This document shows, piece after piece, positions 1 through 7,740 of a stretch of DNA of 64,000 nt; within the stretch, counting starts at the first letter, position 1; each line of letters begins with the position of its first letter. The stretch spans positions 992,001 to 1,056,000 of the forward strand of contig NZ_JAUFQN010000019.1 of NCBI RefSeq assembly GCF_030409795.1, in the 5' to 3' direction. Under the pieces are notes generated by a model, which was not told where the DNA came from, did no database searches, and saw only the letters and a program-made list of their open reading frames with translations. Origin of the DNA: Flavobacterium paronense (GTDB lineage Bacteria; Bacteroidota; Bacteroidia; Flavobacteriales; Flavobacteriaceae). The position numbers were made by a program, and so were the translations under genes.

Positions 1-510
1 GTTTGGACCATACCAATTATTCCAACCAAATCCCCAGCCTAAGTTCCAACTTGGACCATACCAACTATTCCATCCCCAACCAAAGTTTGGTCCGTAATAA
101 TTGTTCCATCCCCAATAATTTCCGTACCAGTAATTATTCCAATATCCATAACCCCAATTGCTGTCATAGACATTTACCGTAACACTTTGAGGATTATTTC
201 CCCAACTGGAATTATTTGAATTATAATTTTCTGCTCTGTTGATAGTATCATTATTTACTGTGCTGTAATTGTCAACATTAGTAAATGATTGTGAATCTTT
301 ATTTAAATCACTAAAATATTCTTGATATTTATTGCTTTGAGAATTGTCTTTGTTTGATACTTCTCTTTTGTTTTGTGAATTTCCATAAACACCATCACCA
401 TCGTAGTAAGAACTATTTTGATAAGAGCCACATGAGGAAACTACAACTGCGATTAATCCAAATAGTGAATAACTGGATAATCTTTTACTGAAATAAGAAT
501 AAGTTTTCAT
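1..510 (-). CDS. Secreted lipoprotein rich in Gly, Asn, Trp and Tyr (partial, C-terminus off window)
   Basis: The visible 170 codons run off the left edge, so the C-terminus is missing. The protein starts at an ATG at 508-510. It has a basic N-terminus, a hydrophobic stretch (about residues 17-26) and a lipobox-like VVSSC, so Cys27 is the likely lipidated residue. A Ser/Asn-rich linker follows. From about residue 110 there is a low-complexity region of repeated W/Y/G/N units such as YWNNYWYGNYWGW and NSWYGPSWN. No known enzymatic domain is visible and I do not assign a function. A surface-exposed or envelope role is an inference from the lipobox alone. Its -7 box overlaps the divergent proS promoter. 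Confidence 0.75.
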   Translation of the reverse strand, partial: MKTYSYFSKRLSSYSLFGLIAVVVSSCGSYQNSSYYDGDGVYGNSQNKREVSNKDNSQSNKYQEYFSDLNKDSQSFTNVDNYSTVNNDTINRAENYNSNNSSWGNNPQSVTVNVYDSNWGYGYWNNYWYGNYWGWNNYYGPNFGWGWNSWYGPSWNLGWGFGWNNWYGPN

Positions 511-527
511 ATCAATAGCATTTTTAA

Positions 528-558
528 TTGTTGGACAATACAAAAATAGTTAGTTTTG
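528..558 (+). promoter_or_regulatory. proS promoter (TTG-N20-TAGTTTTG), divergent overlap
   Basis: TTG at 528-530 and TAGTTTTG at 551-558 are spaced by 20 nt and fit the Bacteroidota housekeeping promoter. Transcription should start near 562, giving a leader of about 50 nt. On the opposite strand a TATTTTTG box (541-548) serves the divergent lipoprotein gene, so the two -7 boxes are only 2 bp apart and polymerase footprints must overlap. Confidence 0.6.
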
Positions 559-611
559 CCGAACTATTTAGTTAAAATTAGTTAAACAATTTTTATGCCA
601 AAGTATTCAAT

Positions 612-2090
612 ATGAGCAAGGACTTAACAAAAAGAGCAGAAGATTATTCAAAGTGGTATAACGAACTAGTTGTCAAGGCTGATTTGGCCGAAAACTCTGG
701 TGTTCGAGGTTGTATGGTTATCAAACCATACGGCTATGCTATTTGGGAAAAAATGCAAGCAGAATTAGACAGAATGTTTAAAGAAACAGGACATAGTAAT
801 GCATATTTTCCTCTTTTTGTGCCTAAAAGCATGTTTGAAGCTGAAGAAAAGAATGCAGAAGGTTTTGCTAAAGAATGCGCAATTGTAACTCATTACAGAT
901 TAAAAAATGATCCTGATAAACCTGGAAAATTGATGGTTGACTCAAATGCTAAACTAGAAGAAGAGTTAATTGTTCGTCCAACAAGTGAGGCAATTATTTG
1001 GTCAACATATAAAAACTGGGTGCAATCTTATAGAGATTTACCTTTGTTAATAAATCAATGGGCTAATGTTGTACGTTGGGAAATGCGTACTCGTTTGTTT
1101 TTGCGTACGGCTGAGTTTTTATGGCAAGAAGGCCATACTGCACATGCTACAAAAGCTGAAGCTATTGAGGAATCTGAAAAAATGATGCATGTATATGCTG
1201 ATTTTGCTGAAAACTTTATGGCTATTCCGGTAATCAAAGGACTGAAAACCGAAACAGAACGTTTTGCAGGTGCAGAAGAAACCTATTGCATTGAAGCTTT
1301 GATGCAAGATGGAAAAGCATTGCAAGCAGGAACGTCACATTTTCTTGGACAAAATTTTGCCAAAGCTTTTGATGTAAAATTTGCTAATCAAGAAGGAAGA
1401 CAAGAGCACGTTTGGGGTACTTCCTGGGGGGTGTCAACTCGTTTGATGGGAGCATTGGTAATGACACATTCTGATGATAATGGTTTGGTTTTACCACCAA
1501 ATTTAGCTCCAATTCAAGTAGTAATTGTTCCGATTTTCAAGACGGATGAAGAGTTTGAAGCTATTTCCACTGTAGCAAATGAATTAGTTGCCCAATTTAA
1601 AAGGCTAAACATTTCAGTGAAGTTTGATAATAGAACAACTCAAAAACCTGGATTTAAATTTGCGGAATGGGAACTGAAAGGCGTTCCAGTTAGAATTGCT
1701 GTTGGTCCAAAAGATTTAGAAAATGGAACTTTTGAAATTGCAAGAAGAGATACCCTGTCTAAAGAATTGAAACCTAAAGATGGAATTGTTACTTACATTT
1801 TCGATTTATTAGAACAAATTCAGATTGATTTATATAATCGTGCTTTAGATTATAGAAATACACATGTGACTGAAGTAAATACTTTTGAAGAATTTAAAAA
1901 TGTTTTAGAAAACAAAACTGGATTTATATCGGCACATTGGGACGGAACTCCGGAAACGGAAGAAAAAATAAAGGATTTAACTAAAGCAACTATACGTTGT
2001 ATACCATTAAATCGAGTAGAAGAGGAAGGAAAATGTATTTTTTCCGGAGCTAAATCTACTGGTAGAGTACTATTTGCGAAAGCATATTAA
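612..2090 (+). CDS. proS: Proline--tRNA ligase (short, archaeal/eukaryotic-type)
   Basis: This class II aminoacyl-tRNA synthetase charges tRNA-Pro with proline in the cytoplasm. At 492 aa it has the length of the archaeal/eukaryotic-like ProRS form without the YbaK-like insertion domain found in the E. coli type. Visible motifs are RPTSEAIIW (about residues 121-130), [20 protein letters not shown] (motif 2 region, about 154-175) and the anticodon-binding domain after about residue 290. The C-terminus ends in a Tyr (FAKAY), as is usual for this form. The ATG at 612 follows a good promoter (528-558). It is monocistronic or continues toward tRNA-Glu, which has its own promoter. Confidence 0.97.
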   Translation: MSKDLTKRAEDYSKWYNELVVKADLAENSGVRGCMVIKPYGYAIWEKMQAELDRMFKETGHSNAYFPLFVPKSMFEAEEKNAEGFAKECAIVTHYRLKNDPDKPGKLMVDSNAKLEEELIVRPTSEAIIWSTYKNWVQSYRDLPLLINQWANVVRWEMRTRLFLRTAEFLWQEGHTAHATKAEAIEESEKMMHVYADFAENFMAIPVIKGLKTETERFAGAEETYCIEALMQDGKALQAGTSHFLGQNFAKAFDVKFANQEGRQEHVWGTSWGVSTRLMGALVMTHSDDNGLVLPPNLAPIQVVIVPIFKTDEEFEAISTVANELVAQFKRLNISVKFDNRTTQKPGFKFAEWELKGVPVRIAVGPKDLENGTFEIARRDTLSKELKPKDGIVTYIFDLLEQIQIDLYNRALDYRNTHVTEVNTFEEFKNVLENKTGFISAHWDGTPETEEKIKDLTKATIRCIPLNRVEEEGKCIFSGAKSTGRVLFAKAY

Positions 2091-2119
2091 AAAAAAATAG
2101 TTTTTTTTCATCAACGCTA

Positions 2120-2149
2120 TTGTGAAAATAAAAAATAGTTGTATTTTTG
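2120..2149 (+). promoter_or_regulatory. Promoter of tRNA-Glu/rpsT
   Basis: TTG at 2120-2122, 19-nt spacer, then TATTTTTG at 2142-2149 fits the Bacteroidota -33/-7 consensus. The expected start near 2153 lies 16 nt before the tRNA, and rpsT follows 25 nt after the tRNA, so both are probably made from this promoter. Confidence 0.7.
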
Positions 2150-2168
2150 CATCCGCATTGAGAAAGAT

Positions 2169-2240
2169 GGCCCGTTCGTCTATCGGTTAGGACGCCAGGT
2201 TTTCATCCTGGTAAGAGGGGTTCGATTCCCCTACGGGCTA
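2169..2240 (+). tRNA. tRNA-Glu (anticodon TTC)
   Basis: The 72-nt sequence folds as a cloverleaf. The acceptor stem is GGCCCGT/ACGGGCT (G1-U72 wobble), the anticodon stem is CCAGG/CCTGG around loop TTTTCAT with anticodon TTC, and the T-arm is GGGGTTCGATTCCCC. The discriminator base is A and CCA is not encoded. It lies just upstream of rpsT. Confidence 0.97.
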
Positions 2241-2265
2241 CAATTTAAATAAAATAAAAGAAAAA

Positions 2266-2517
2266 ATGGCAAATCATAAGTCAGCTTTAAAAAGAATCAG
2301 AAGTAACGAAAAGAGAAGAGTATTAAACAGATACCAACATAAAACTACTCGTAATGCAATAAAAGCATTAAGATTAGCAACTGATAAGTCTGATGCTTCT
2401 GCAAAATTATCTGCTGTTGTTTCAATGATAGATAAATTAGCTAAGAAAAATATTATTCATGATAATAAAGCAGCTAACTTGAAATCTAAATTAACTAAAC
2501 ACGTTTCAAAGTTATAA
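2266..2517 (+). CDS. rpsT: 30S ribosomal protein S20
   Basis: Small basic 83-aa primary-binding protein of the 30S subunit that contacts 16S rRNA. The N-terminal MANHKSALKRIRSNEKRR is the family signature and the length is typical for the bacterial S20 family. It sits 25 nt after tRNA-Glu and probably shares its promoter. It is followed by a strong bidirectional terminator at 2541-2570. Confidence 0.97.
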   Translation: MANHKSALKRIRSNEKRRVLNRYQHKTTRNAIKALRLATDKSDASAKLSAVVSMIDKLAKKNIIHDNKAANLKSKLTKHVSKL

Positions 2518-2538
2518 TTTAACATTGTATATACAAAT

Positions 2539-2572
2539 AAAAAAGCGTCTCTACTATCGAGACGCTTTTTTA
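2539..2572. terminator. Bidirectional intrinsic terminator between rpsT and the response regulator
   Basis: AAAAGCGTCTC (2541-2551), a 7-nt loop, then GAGACGCTTTTT form a perfect stem with A/T tracts on both sides. It can end the convergent rpsT and kinase/regulator transcripts. Confidence 0.85.
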
Positions 2573-2573
2573 T

Positions 2574-2984
2574 TTACACAAATTGAGTTTTTAAATTTTC
2601 TAACATTTCTTTAGTTATTGGTTTTGATAAAAAGCCAATTACAGGATATGTTTTCGATTTGTTGATGTCATAAGGATCAATAGATGACGAAAGAACAATG
2701 AATCGGGTAGAGCTAAATACATTCTGATAATCTTTACTCATATAGCATTCTAAAAATTCCCAGCCGTCCATTACGGGCATGTTTAAGTCTAAAAGAACTA
2801 ATTTCGGGTATACGATTGAATCGTTGACTTTTCTTTCTTCAAATATTTTATCAAAGTATTGAATTGCTTCTTCACCATTCTTAGCTGTAATTATTTCTTT
2901 TGCAAATTCAACCCTCTCAACAACTTTTTTACAAAGCATGAGTGTAATTGGGTCATCATCTACACAGAGTATTTTATCTAACAT
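2574..2984 (-). CDS. Receiver-only response regulator (CheY-like)
   Basis: A 136-aa single receiver domain with no output domain. The acidic pocket is CVDDD at residues 6-10, the phosphoacceptor Asp lies in LVLLDLNMPVMDGWEF (about residue 67), and there is a conserved S/T region (IVLSSS, about 97-102) and a Lys in FLSKPI (about 118-123). It begins 6 nt after the stop of the upstream PAS histidine kinase, so the two form an operon and a probable phosphorelay pair. With no DNA-binding domain it must act by protein contact or pass phosphate on. The downstream partner is not in the window. Confidence 0.9.
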   Translation of the reverse strand: MLDKILCVDDDPITLMLCKKVVERVEFAKEIITAKNGEEAIQYFDKIFEERKVNDSIVYPKLVLLDLNMPVMDGWEFLECYMSKDYQNVFSSTRFIVLSSSIDPYDINKSKTYPVIGFLSKPITKEMLENLKTQFV

Positions 2985-2990
2985 AATTAC

Positions 2991-4703
2991 TTAATTATAC
3001 TTAAAAACTATTGTAAAAGTAGTTCCTTTACCAACAGTACTGGCAACCAAAATGGTTCCGCCCATACTTTCAACTTGTGACTTAACTAAATATAATCCTA
3101 AACCTTTACTGTCCGGATAATTGTGAAATCTTTGATATAGCCCAAAAATCTTATCCTTATTTTTATCTAAATCAATGCCTATTCCGTTGTCTTTAAATGT
3201 TATAATTAATTCGTCACCTACCACTTTTGTGGCAATAGTTACTCTTAATTGTCTATTCGGGTCTCGATATTTTATTGCATTTGTTAGTAAATTTAGAAAA
3301 ATACTTTCTAAATAGGATTTGTTTATGTCTAAAATAGTCACATCTTCCAAATCAATTTTCAAAATAGGTTTGTTAACACTAATTAAGAAACTAAGTTGAT
3401 TAAATACATTTTCAAACACGTCTTTAATTAATACTTTTTCTTTTTGAATGGAAGGATTGTCTTTAATGATTATTACTTTAACTAAATCATTTATTGTTTC
3501 ATTTAATAAATGCGTCGATTTTGAGAACCCAGTGATTATTTCTTTTAATTCGGGATCTTCAATATTGATATCCTCAATAAGATTCAATAATCCAGTCAAA
3601 TTGGATAAAGGCGCTCTCAAATTGTGAGAGGTGATGTAAGAGAATTGTTTTAAATCCTTATTATTTTGAGTCAATTCTCTAATAAGCTGTTCTCTCTCTT
3701 TCTCCTTTTCTTTTTCCTCAGTAACATCTCTTTGAATCGAAATCCAATGCGAATGTTCTCCTTCTTTATCGGTAACAGGAATCATCGAAAAGTTAACCCA
3801 AAATTCCTCACCGCTTTTCTTGTAACTTATAGTTTCAATAAAACATTCTTTGTATTTCTGAATCGATGTTTTAAGTTTATCAAATTCTAAAATATCAGAT
3901 TTTTTTCCGAAAAACATTTCAGGTGATTTTCCAATAACTTCATTAGCCGGATAACCGGTCATATCCGTAAAAGCGGAATTGACGAAAATAATATTGGGAA
4001 TGGCACTTTTTGAAGTATCAATATCCGTAATCATTACGGCATCTTTACTTTGCGTAATTACCGTTTCCAGTAATCTAAGTCGTTGTTCCTCTTCTTTTTG
4101 TTTGGTAACATCTTGAATTGCTCCAATCATTCTGATAGCCTTTCCACTAGCGTCTTTTACCAAAAATCCTCTATCAAAAACATATTTATAACTACCATCC
4201 GCACATTGAAAACGATACTCATCCTGCCATTTTTCGGTTTTTTGCTCTAAAAAGGAATAGAGTTTTACCGACATCTTTAAGCTGTCTTCTGGGTGAATTC
4301 TATCAAACCACCATTTAGAAGTCTTTCCTACGTCTTCTTTCTTATAACCAAAAACACCTTGAATTCCCTTATTCCAAATAAAACTGTCATCTTCCATTTT
4401 CCAATCCCAAATAGTATCACTAGTGGCTTTGGCAACAATGTCGTAGCGTTCGTTTGATTCTTTTATTTCAATATTAGTAAGTTGCAATTTTTCAAAAACC
4501 GATTTATTTCTAATTTCATTTTGATATAAAATGAATTTTAAAACTAATCCAGAAAAAAGTATGAAAACTACAGAACCGAATTTTAGTATGGTTTCGGGAT
4601 TTGAATCTGGTAAAAAAACTATAAATAATTTATGGAAAACTACTGCCGCAAATATTAAAATAAGGACATAAATTAATATAATTTTATTTGAATTGTTTTT
4701 CAT
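2991..4703 (-). CDS. Membrane PAS-PAS sensor histidine kinase
   Basis: This 570-aa kinase has two N-terminal membrane helices (about residues 8-28 and 37-58), two PAS/PAC modules (about 85-205, with PAC motif YRFQCADGSYKYVFDR, and about 215-330, with ETISYKKSGEEFWVNFSMIP), a short coiled coil, a HisKA domain with phosphoacceptor His in TSHNLRAPLSNL (about 358), and a HATPase domain with N box NLLTNAIKY, DNGIGID and KGLGLYLVK. The start is set at the ATG at 4701-4703. A longer reading frame begins only with TTG at 4727. A TATATTTG box at 4709-4716 on the minus strand is 5 nt from that ATG, implying an almost absent leader. It pairs with the adjacent receiver-only protein. The sensed signal is unknown. 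Confidence 0.9.
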   Translation of the reverse strand: MKNNSNKIILIYVLILIFAAVVFHKLFIVFLPDSNPETILKFGSVVFILFSGLVLKFILYQNEIRNKSVFEKLQLTNIEIKESNERYDIVAKATSDTIWDWKMEDDSFIWNKGIQGVFGYKKEDVGKTSKWWFDRIHPEDSLKMSVKLYSFLEQKTEKWQDEYRFQCADGSYKYVFDRGFLVKDASGKAIRMIGAIQDVTKQKEEEQRLRLLETVITQSKDAVMITDIDTSKSAIPNIIFVNSAFTDMTGYPANEVIGKSPEMFFGKKSDILEFDKLKTSIQKYKECFIETISYKKSGEEFWVNFSMIPVTDKEGEHSHWISIQRDVTEEKEKEKEREQLIRELTQNNKDLKQFSYITSHNLRAPLSNLTGLLNLIEDINIEDPELKEIITGFSKSTHLLNETINDLVKVIIIKDNPSIQKEKVLIKDVFENVFNQLSFLISVNKPILKIDLEDVTILDINKSYLESIFLNLLTNAIKYRDPNRQLRVTIATKVVGDELIITFKDNGIGIDLDKNKDKIFGLYQRFHNYPDSKGLGLYLVKSQVESMGGTILVASTVGKGTTFTIVFKYN

Positions 4704-4812
4704 TACTTCAAATATATAGAATTTCAAATGAGTTTTAAAATTAAACCGAAAACTTATTAAGGATTTTATAAACCAATCTTACAGCTTTATTAAAAAGCAA
4801 ACAAATTGTTTA

Positions 4813-4846
4813 TTGGTTTTTTATCTAAAAATAAAGTGTACCTTTG
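4813..4846 (+). promoter_or_regulatory. typA promoter
   Basis: TTG at 4813-4815 and TACCTTTG at 4839-4846 (23-nt spacer) give an expected start near 4850, 16 nt before the ATG at 4866. This shows that the in-frame ATG at 4806 lies upstream of the promoter and is not used. Confidence 0.65.
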
Positions 4847-4865
4847 CACCTTCAAAAAAACAAAG

Positions 4866-6662
4866 ATGGAATCTATTAGAAACATTGCTATTATTGCTCA
4901 CGTTGACCACGGTAAGACTACTTTGGTTGACAAAATCATGTATCACTGTCAGTTATTTCGTGAAAACGAAAACACAGGTGATTTAATTTTAGATAATAAT
5001 GATTTAGAGCGCGAAAGAGGAATTACAATTACTTCTAAAAACGTTTCGGTTGTTTATAAAGGAACAAAAATCAATATTATAGATACTCCTGGTCACGCCG
5101 ATTTTGGTGGAGAAGTAGAACGTGTATTAAATATGGCTGATGGAGTTTGTCTTTTAGTTGATGCTTTTGAAGGACCAATGCCTCAAACTCGTTTTGTATT
5201 GCAAAAAGCAATTGATTTAGGTTTAAAGCCATGCGTGGTTATTAATAAAGTAGATAAAGAAAACTGTACACCCGAAGAAGTGCACGAAAAGGTTTTCGAC
5301 TTAATGTTTGAATTAGGCGCTGAAGAATGGCAGTTAGATTTTCCTACGGTTTATGGTTCTGCCAAAAATAACTGGATGTCTGATCATTGGGAAAACATAA
5401 CTGATAATGTAGAAGCTTTATTGGATATGGTTGTTGAACATGTTCCGGCTCCAAAAGTATCTACAGGAACTCCACAAATGTTAATCACATCCTTAGATTT
5501 TTCTTCATTTACTGGTCGTATCGCAATTGGAAGACTTGAAAGAGGTGAATTAAAAGAAGGAATGCCAATTTCTTTAGTAAAAAGAGATGGTAAAATATTA
5601 AAATCAAGAATTAAGGAATTACACACTTTTGAAGGTCTTGGTCGTAAAAAAGTAGAAAGCGTAATTGCTGGAGATATTTGTGCGATTGTTGGAATTGAAG
5701 GTTTTGAAATTGGGGATACCGTAGCTGACTTCGAAAACCCAGAAGCATTGCAAACTATTGCCATAGACGAGCCAACAATGAGTATGTTGTTTACGATTAA
5801 CGATTCTCCTTTCTTTGGTAAAGAAGGTAAGTTTGTGACTTCTCGTCATATTAGAGACCGTTTGACAAAAGAATTAGAGAAAAACTTAGCAATGAAGTTA
5901 GGTGAAACCGATTCTGCTGATAAATTCATGGTTTTTGGTCGTGGCGTTCTTCACTTGTCAGTTCTTATTGAAACAATGAGAAGAGAAGGTTATGAATTGC
6001 AAATCGGTCAACCACAAGTTATCATCAAAGAAATTGACGGTAAAAAATGTGAGCCAATTGAAGAATTAACAATCGACTTACCAGAGCATTTATCTGGTAG
6101 AGCAGTAGAATTTGTTTCTATCCGTAAAGGAGAAATGCTTTCTATGGAAGCTAAAGGCGAGCGTATGATTGTTAAATTCAACATTCCTTCACGTGGAATT
6201 ATCGGATTGAGAAATCTATTACTTACTGCTACTGCCGGAGAAGCAATCATGGCGCACCGATACATCGGATACGAACCTTTTAAAGGTGAAATTCCGGGAC
6301 GTAACAATGGGTCATTAATATCAATGGAAAATGGAAAAGCTATTCCTTATTCTATCGATAAATTACAGGATCGTGGTAAATTCTTCGTTAATCCAAATGA
6401 CGAAATCTACGAAGGTCAAGTTATCGGAGAAAATTCTCGTAGCGATGATATGGCTATCAATGTTACAAAAGCCAAGAAACAATCTAACGTTCGTTCCTCA
6501 GGTAATGATGAAAAAGCTAGAATTATTCCACCAATTATTTTCTCATTAGAAGAAGCATTGGAATATATTCAAAAAGATGAATACGTAGAGGTTACTCCAA
6601 AATCTATTCGTTTGCGTAAAATTTATTTAACAGAAAACGATAGAAAACGTAATAAAATATAA
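4866..6662 (+). CDS. typA: Translational GTPase TypA/BipA
   Basis: A 598-aa ribosome-associated GTPase of the EF-G family, linked in other bacteria to ribosome assembly and stress adaptation. Motifs are G1 AHVDHGKTT (residues 11-19), switch ERERGITI, G3 DTPGHADFGG (about 76-85) and G4 NKVDKE (about 130), then EF-G-like domains and the BipA-specific C-terminal domain with RGIIGLRNLLL and the NVTKAKKQSNVRSS segment. The ATG at 4866 is chosen because homologues begin near MESIRNIAIIAHVDHGKT and because the promoter lies at 4813-4846. Single gene, followed by its own terminator. Confidence 0.96.
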   Translation: MESIRNIAIIAHVDHGKTTLVDKIMYHCQLFRENENTGDLILDNNDLERERGITITSKNVSVVYKGTKINIIDTPGHADFGGEVERVLNMADGVCLLVDAFEGPMPQTRFVLQKAIDLGLKPCVVINKVDKENCTPEEVHEKVFDLMFELGAEEWQLDFPTVYGSAKNNWMSDHWENITDNVEALLDMVVEHVPAPKVSTGTPQMLITSLDFSSFTGRIAIGRLERGELKEGMPISLVKRDGKILKSRIKELHTFEGLGRKKVESVIAGDICAIVGIEGFEIGDTVADFENPEALQTIAIDEPTMSMLFTINDSPFFGKEGKFVTSRHIRDRLTKELEKNLAMKLGETDSADKFMVFGRGVLHLSVLIETMRREGYELQIGQPQVIIKEIDGKKCEPIEELTIDLPEHLSGRAVEFVSIRKGEMLSMEAKGERMIVKFNIPSRGIIGLRNLLLTATAGEAIMAHRYIGYEPFKGEIPGRNNGSLISMENGKAIPYSIDKLQDRGKFFVNPNDEIYEGQVIGENSRSDDMAINVTKAKKQSNVRSSGNDEKARIIPPIIFSLEEALEYIQKDEYVEVTPKSIRLRKIYLTENDRKRNKI

Positions 6663-6681
6663 ATTGCATATACAATAAAAG

Positions 6682-6712
6682 AAACCCTTTCAGAAATGAG
6701 AGGGTTTTTTAT
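6682..6712 (+). terminator. typA terminator
   Basis: AAACCCTTTC, a 6-nt loop, then GAGAGGGTTT and a T-tract (6682-6712) form a 10-bp stem with one G-U pair, 20 nt after the typA stop. Confidence 0.85.
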
Positions 6713-6730
6713 TTAGAAGCTGTTTCCCGC

Positions 6731-6806
6731 TTTCCATTACAATCTTTTATAAATTGCCACAGGTTTTCAACCCGTGGTAATTTATAAAAGGATTTCCATT
6801 GCAATC
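6731..6806. repeat. Dispersed-type hairpin repeat with flanking 14-bp direct repeats
   Basis: A 20-bp imperfect inverted repeat (6744-6763 with 6771-6790, two mismatches) encloses a 7-nt loop. It is bracketed by two copies of a 14-mer, TTTCCATTACAATC (6731-6744) and TTTCCATTGCAATC (6793-6806), in direct orientation. The ends read GAAGCTGTTTCCCGC and CCGGGCTAGGGC. The unit fills the space between typA and the esterase gene and codes for nothing visible. It resembles intergenic elements I recall from Flavobacterium genomes, but no second copy lies in this window. Confidence 0.6.
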
Positions 6807-6816
6807 CGGGCTAGGG

Positions 6817-7740
6817 CTATTTTTTCATCAGGAACTCCAATGGAAAATGGAATCTTTCATGCCACGCATTTTCGGAATGGTCTTTTCCCGGAAAGAATTT
6901 AGTCACCCAGTTTTTAACTGTGAATCCTTTTTCGCGCATGATAATATCAACTTGTTTTTGTAATGTCGGATAAAGCGCATCCAAGGTTTGATTACCATAA
7001 TCAAAATAGATTTTGTGATTTTTTGGGTTGGGTAAATTGCTTTTCAGATAATCATATAGGACTTGTGGCACCGGATTATTGTCAATTTGATAAATACCGG
7101 ATAAATGGGTAGAAAGACAAGCTGCACCACCAAACACTTTTGGATATTCACAAATAGCATACATCGAAATTAACCCGCCCATGCTCGAACCTGCAATAAA
7201 GGTATTGCTAACATCTTTTTTGGTCGAAAAAGTTTTGTCTATGAATGGCTTTAATTCGGTTACGATAAACTTTAAGTAGTTGTCTGATATCGGAATAAAT
7301 TTCTGGTCAATTTTCTTTTTCAATAGTAATTCATTAGAAACAAAATCTTTTTGCTCACTTGAAAGTTTTTCAAAGGCTTTTTGTGGAAAATATTCGAGGT
7401 GTCTTTTCAAACCATTATTAGAAATACCCACAATAATAAATTTTCGAATTTTATTTTCGGCTATTAATTTTCCGGCCACTTCATCTAGTTCCCAAGCTTG
7501 TTTGTTCCAAGTAGTTTCGGCATCAAACAACATTTGACCATCATGCATATATAAAACTGGATATTTTTTTTTATCAGAGTAACCCTCTGGTAACCAAACA
7601 TCAATATTTCGGGCATCTACATAATGGGATTTAAAATTGGCAAAACGTTCTACTTTTCCGGAAGTAACTTTTACCTCTTGTGCATTTGACTTTATAATCA
7701 TCAGCAAAAAAAACAACAGTACTACTTTATTATTCATCAT
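6817..7740 (-). CDS. Secreted alpha/beta-hydrolase esterase (esterase D / Fes-like, PF00756)
   Basis: A 307-aa protein with a signal peptide (about residues 1-20, ending SNA before Q). The nucleophile elbow is GSSMGG (Ser near residue 186) and a late His lies in GKDHSENAWHERF (near 290), giving the Ser and His of the triad. PVLYMHDGQMLFD (about 59-71) is typical of the enterochelin-esterase/COG2819 group. The substrate cannot be told from sequence. It is the last gene of a minus-strand operon: the TAA of the preceding T9SS gene directly touches its ATG, so it is probably translationally coupled. No T9SS sorting domain is present, so it is likely periplasmic or released by another route. Confidence 0.85.
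   Translation of the reverse strand: MMNNKVVLLFFLLMIIKSNAQEVKVTSGKVERFANFKSHYVDARNIDVWLPEGYSDKKKYPVLYMHDGQMLFDAETTWNKQAWELDEVAGKLIAENKIRKFIIVGISNNGLKRHLEYFPQKAFEKLSSEQKDFVSNELLLKKKIDQKFIPISDNYLKFIVTELKPFIDKTFSTKKDVSNTFIAGSSMGGLISMYAICEYPKVFGGAACLSTHLSGIYQIDNNPVPQVLYDYLKSNLPNPKNHKIYFDYGNQTLDALYPTLQKQVDIIMREKGFTVKNWVTKFFPGKDHSENAWHERFHFPLEFLMKK

Noticed and set aside
4806..4865. Upstream in-frame ATG extending typA by 20 codons
   Set aside because: It precedes the promoter (4813-4846), and the extra residues are not part of the family.
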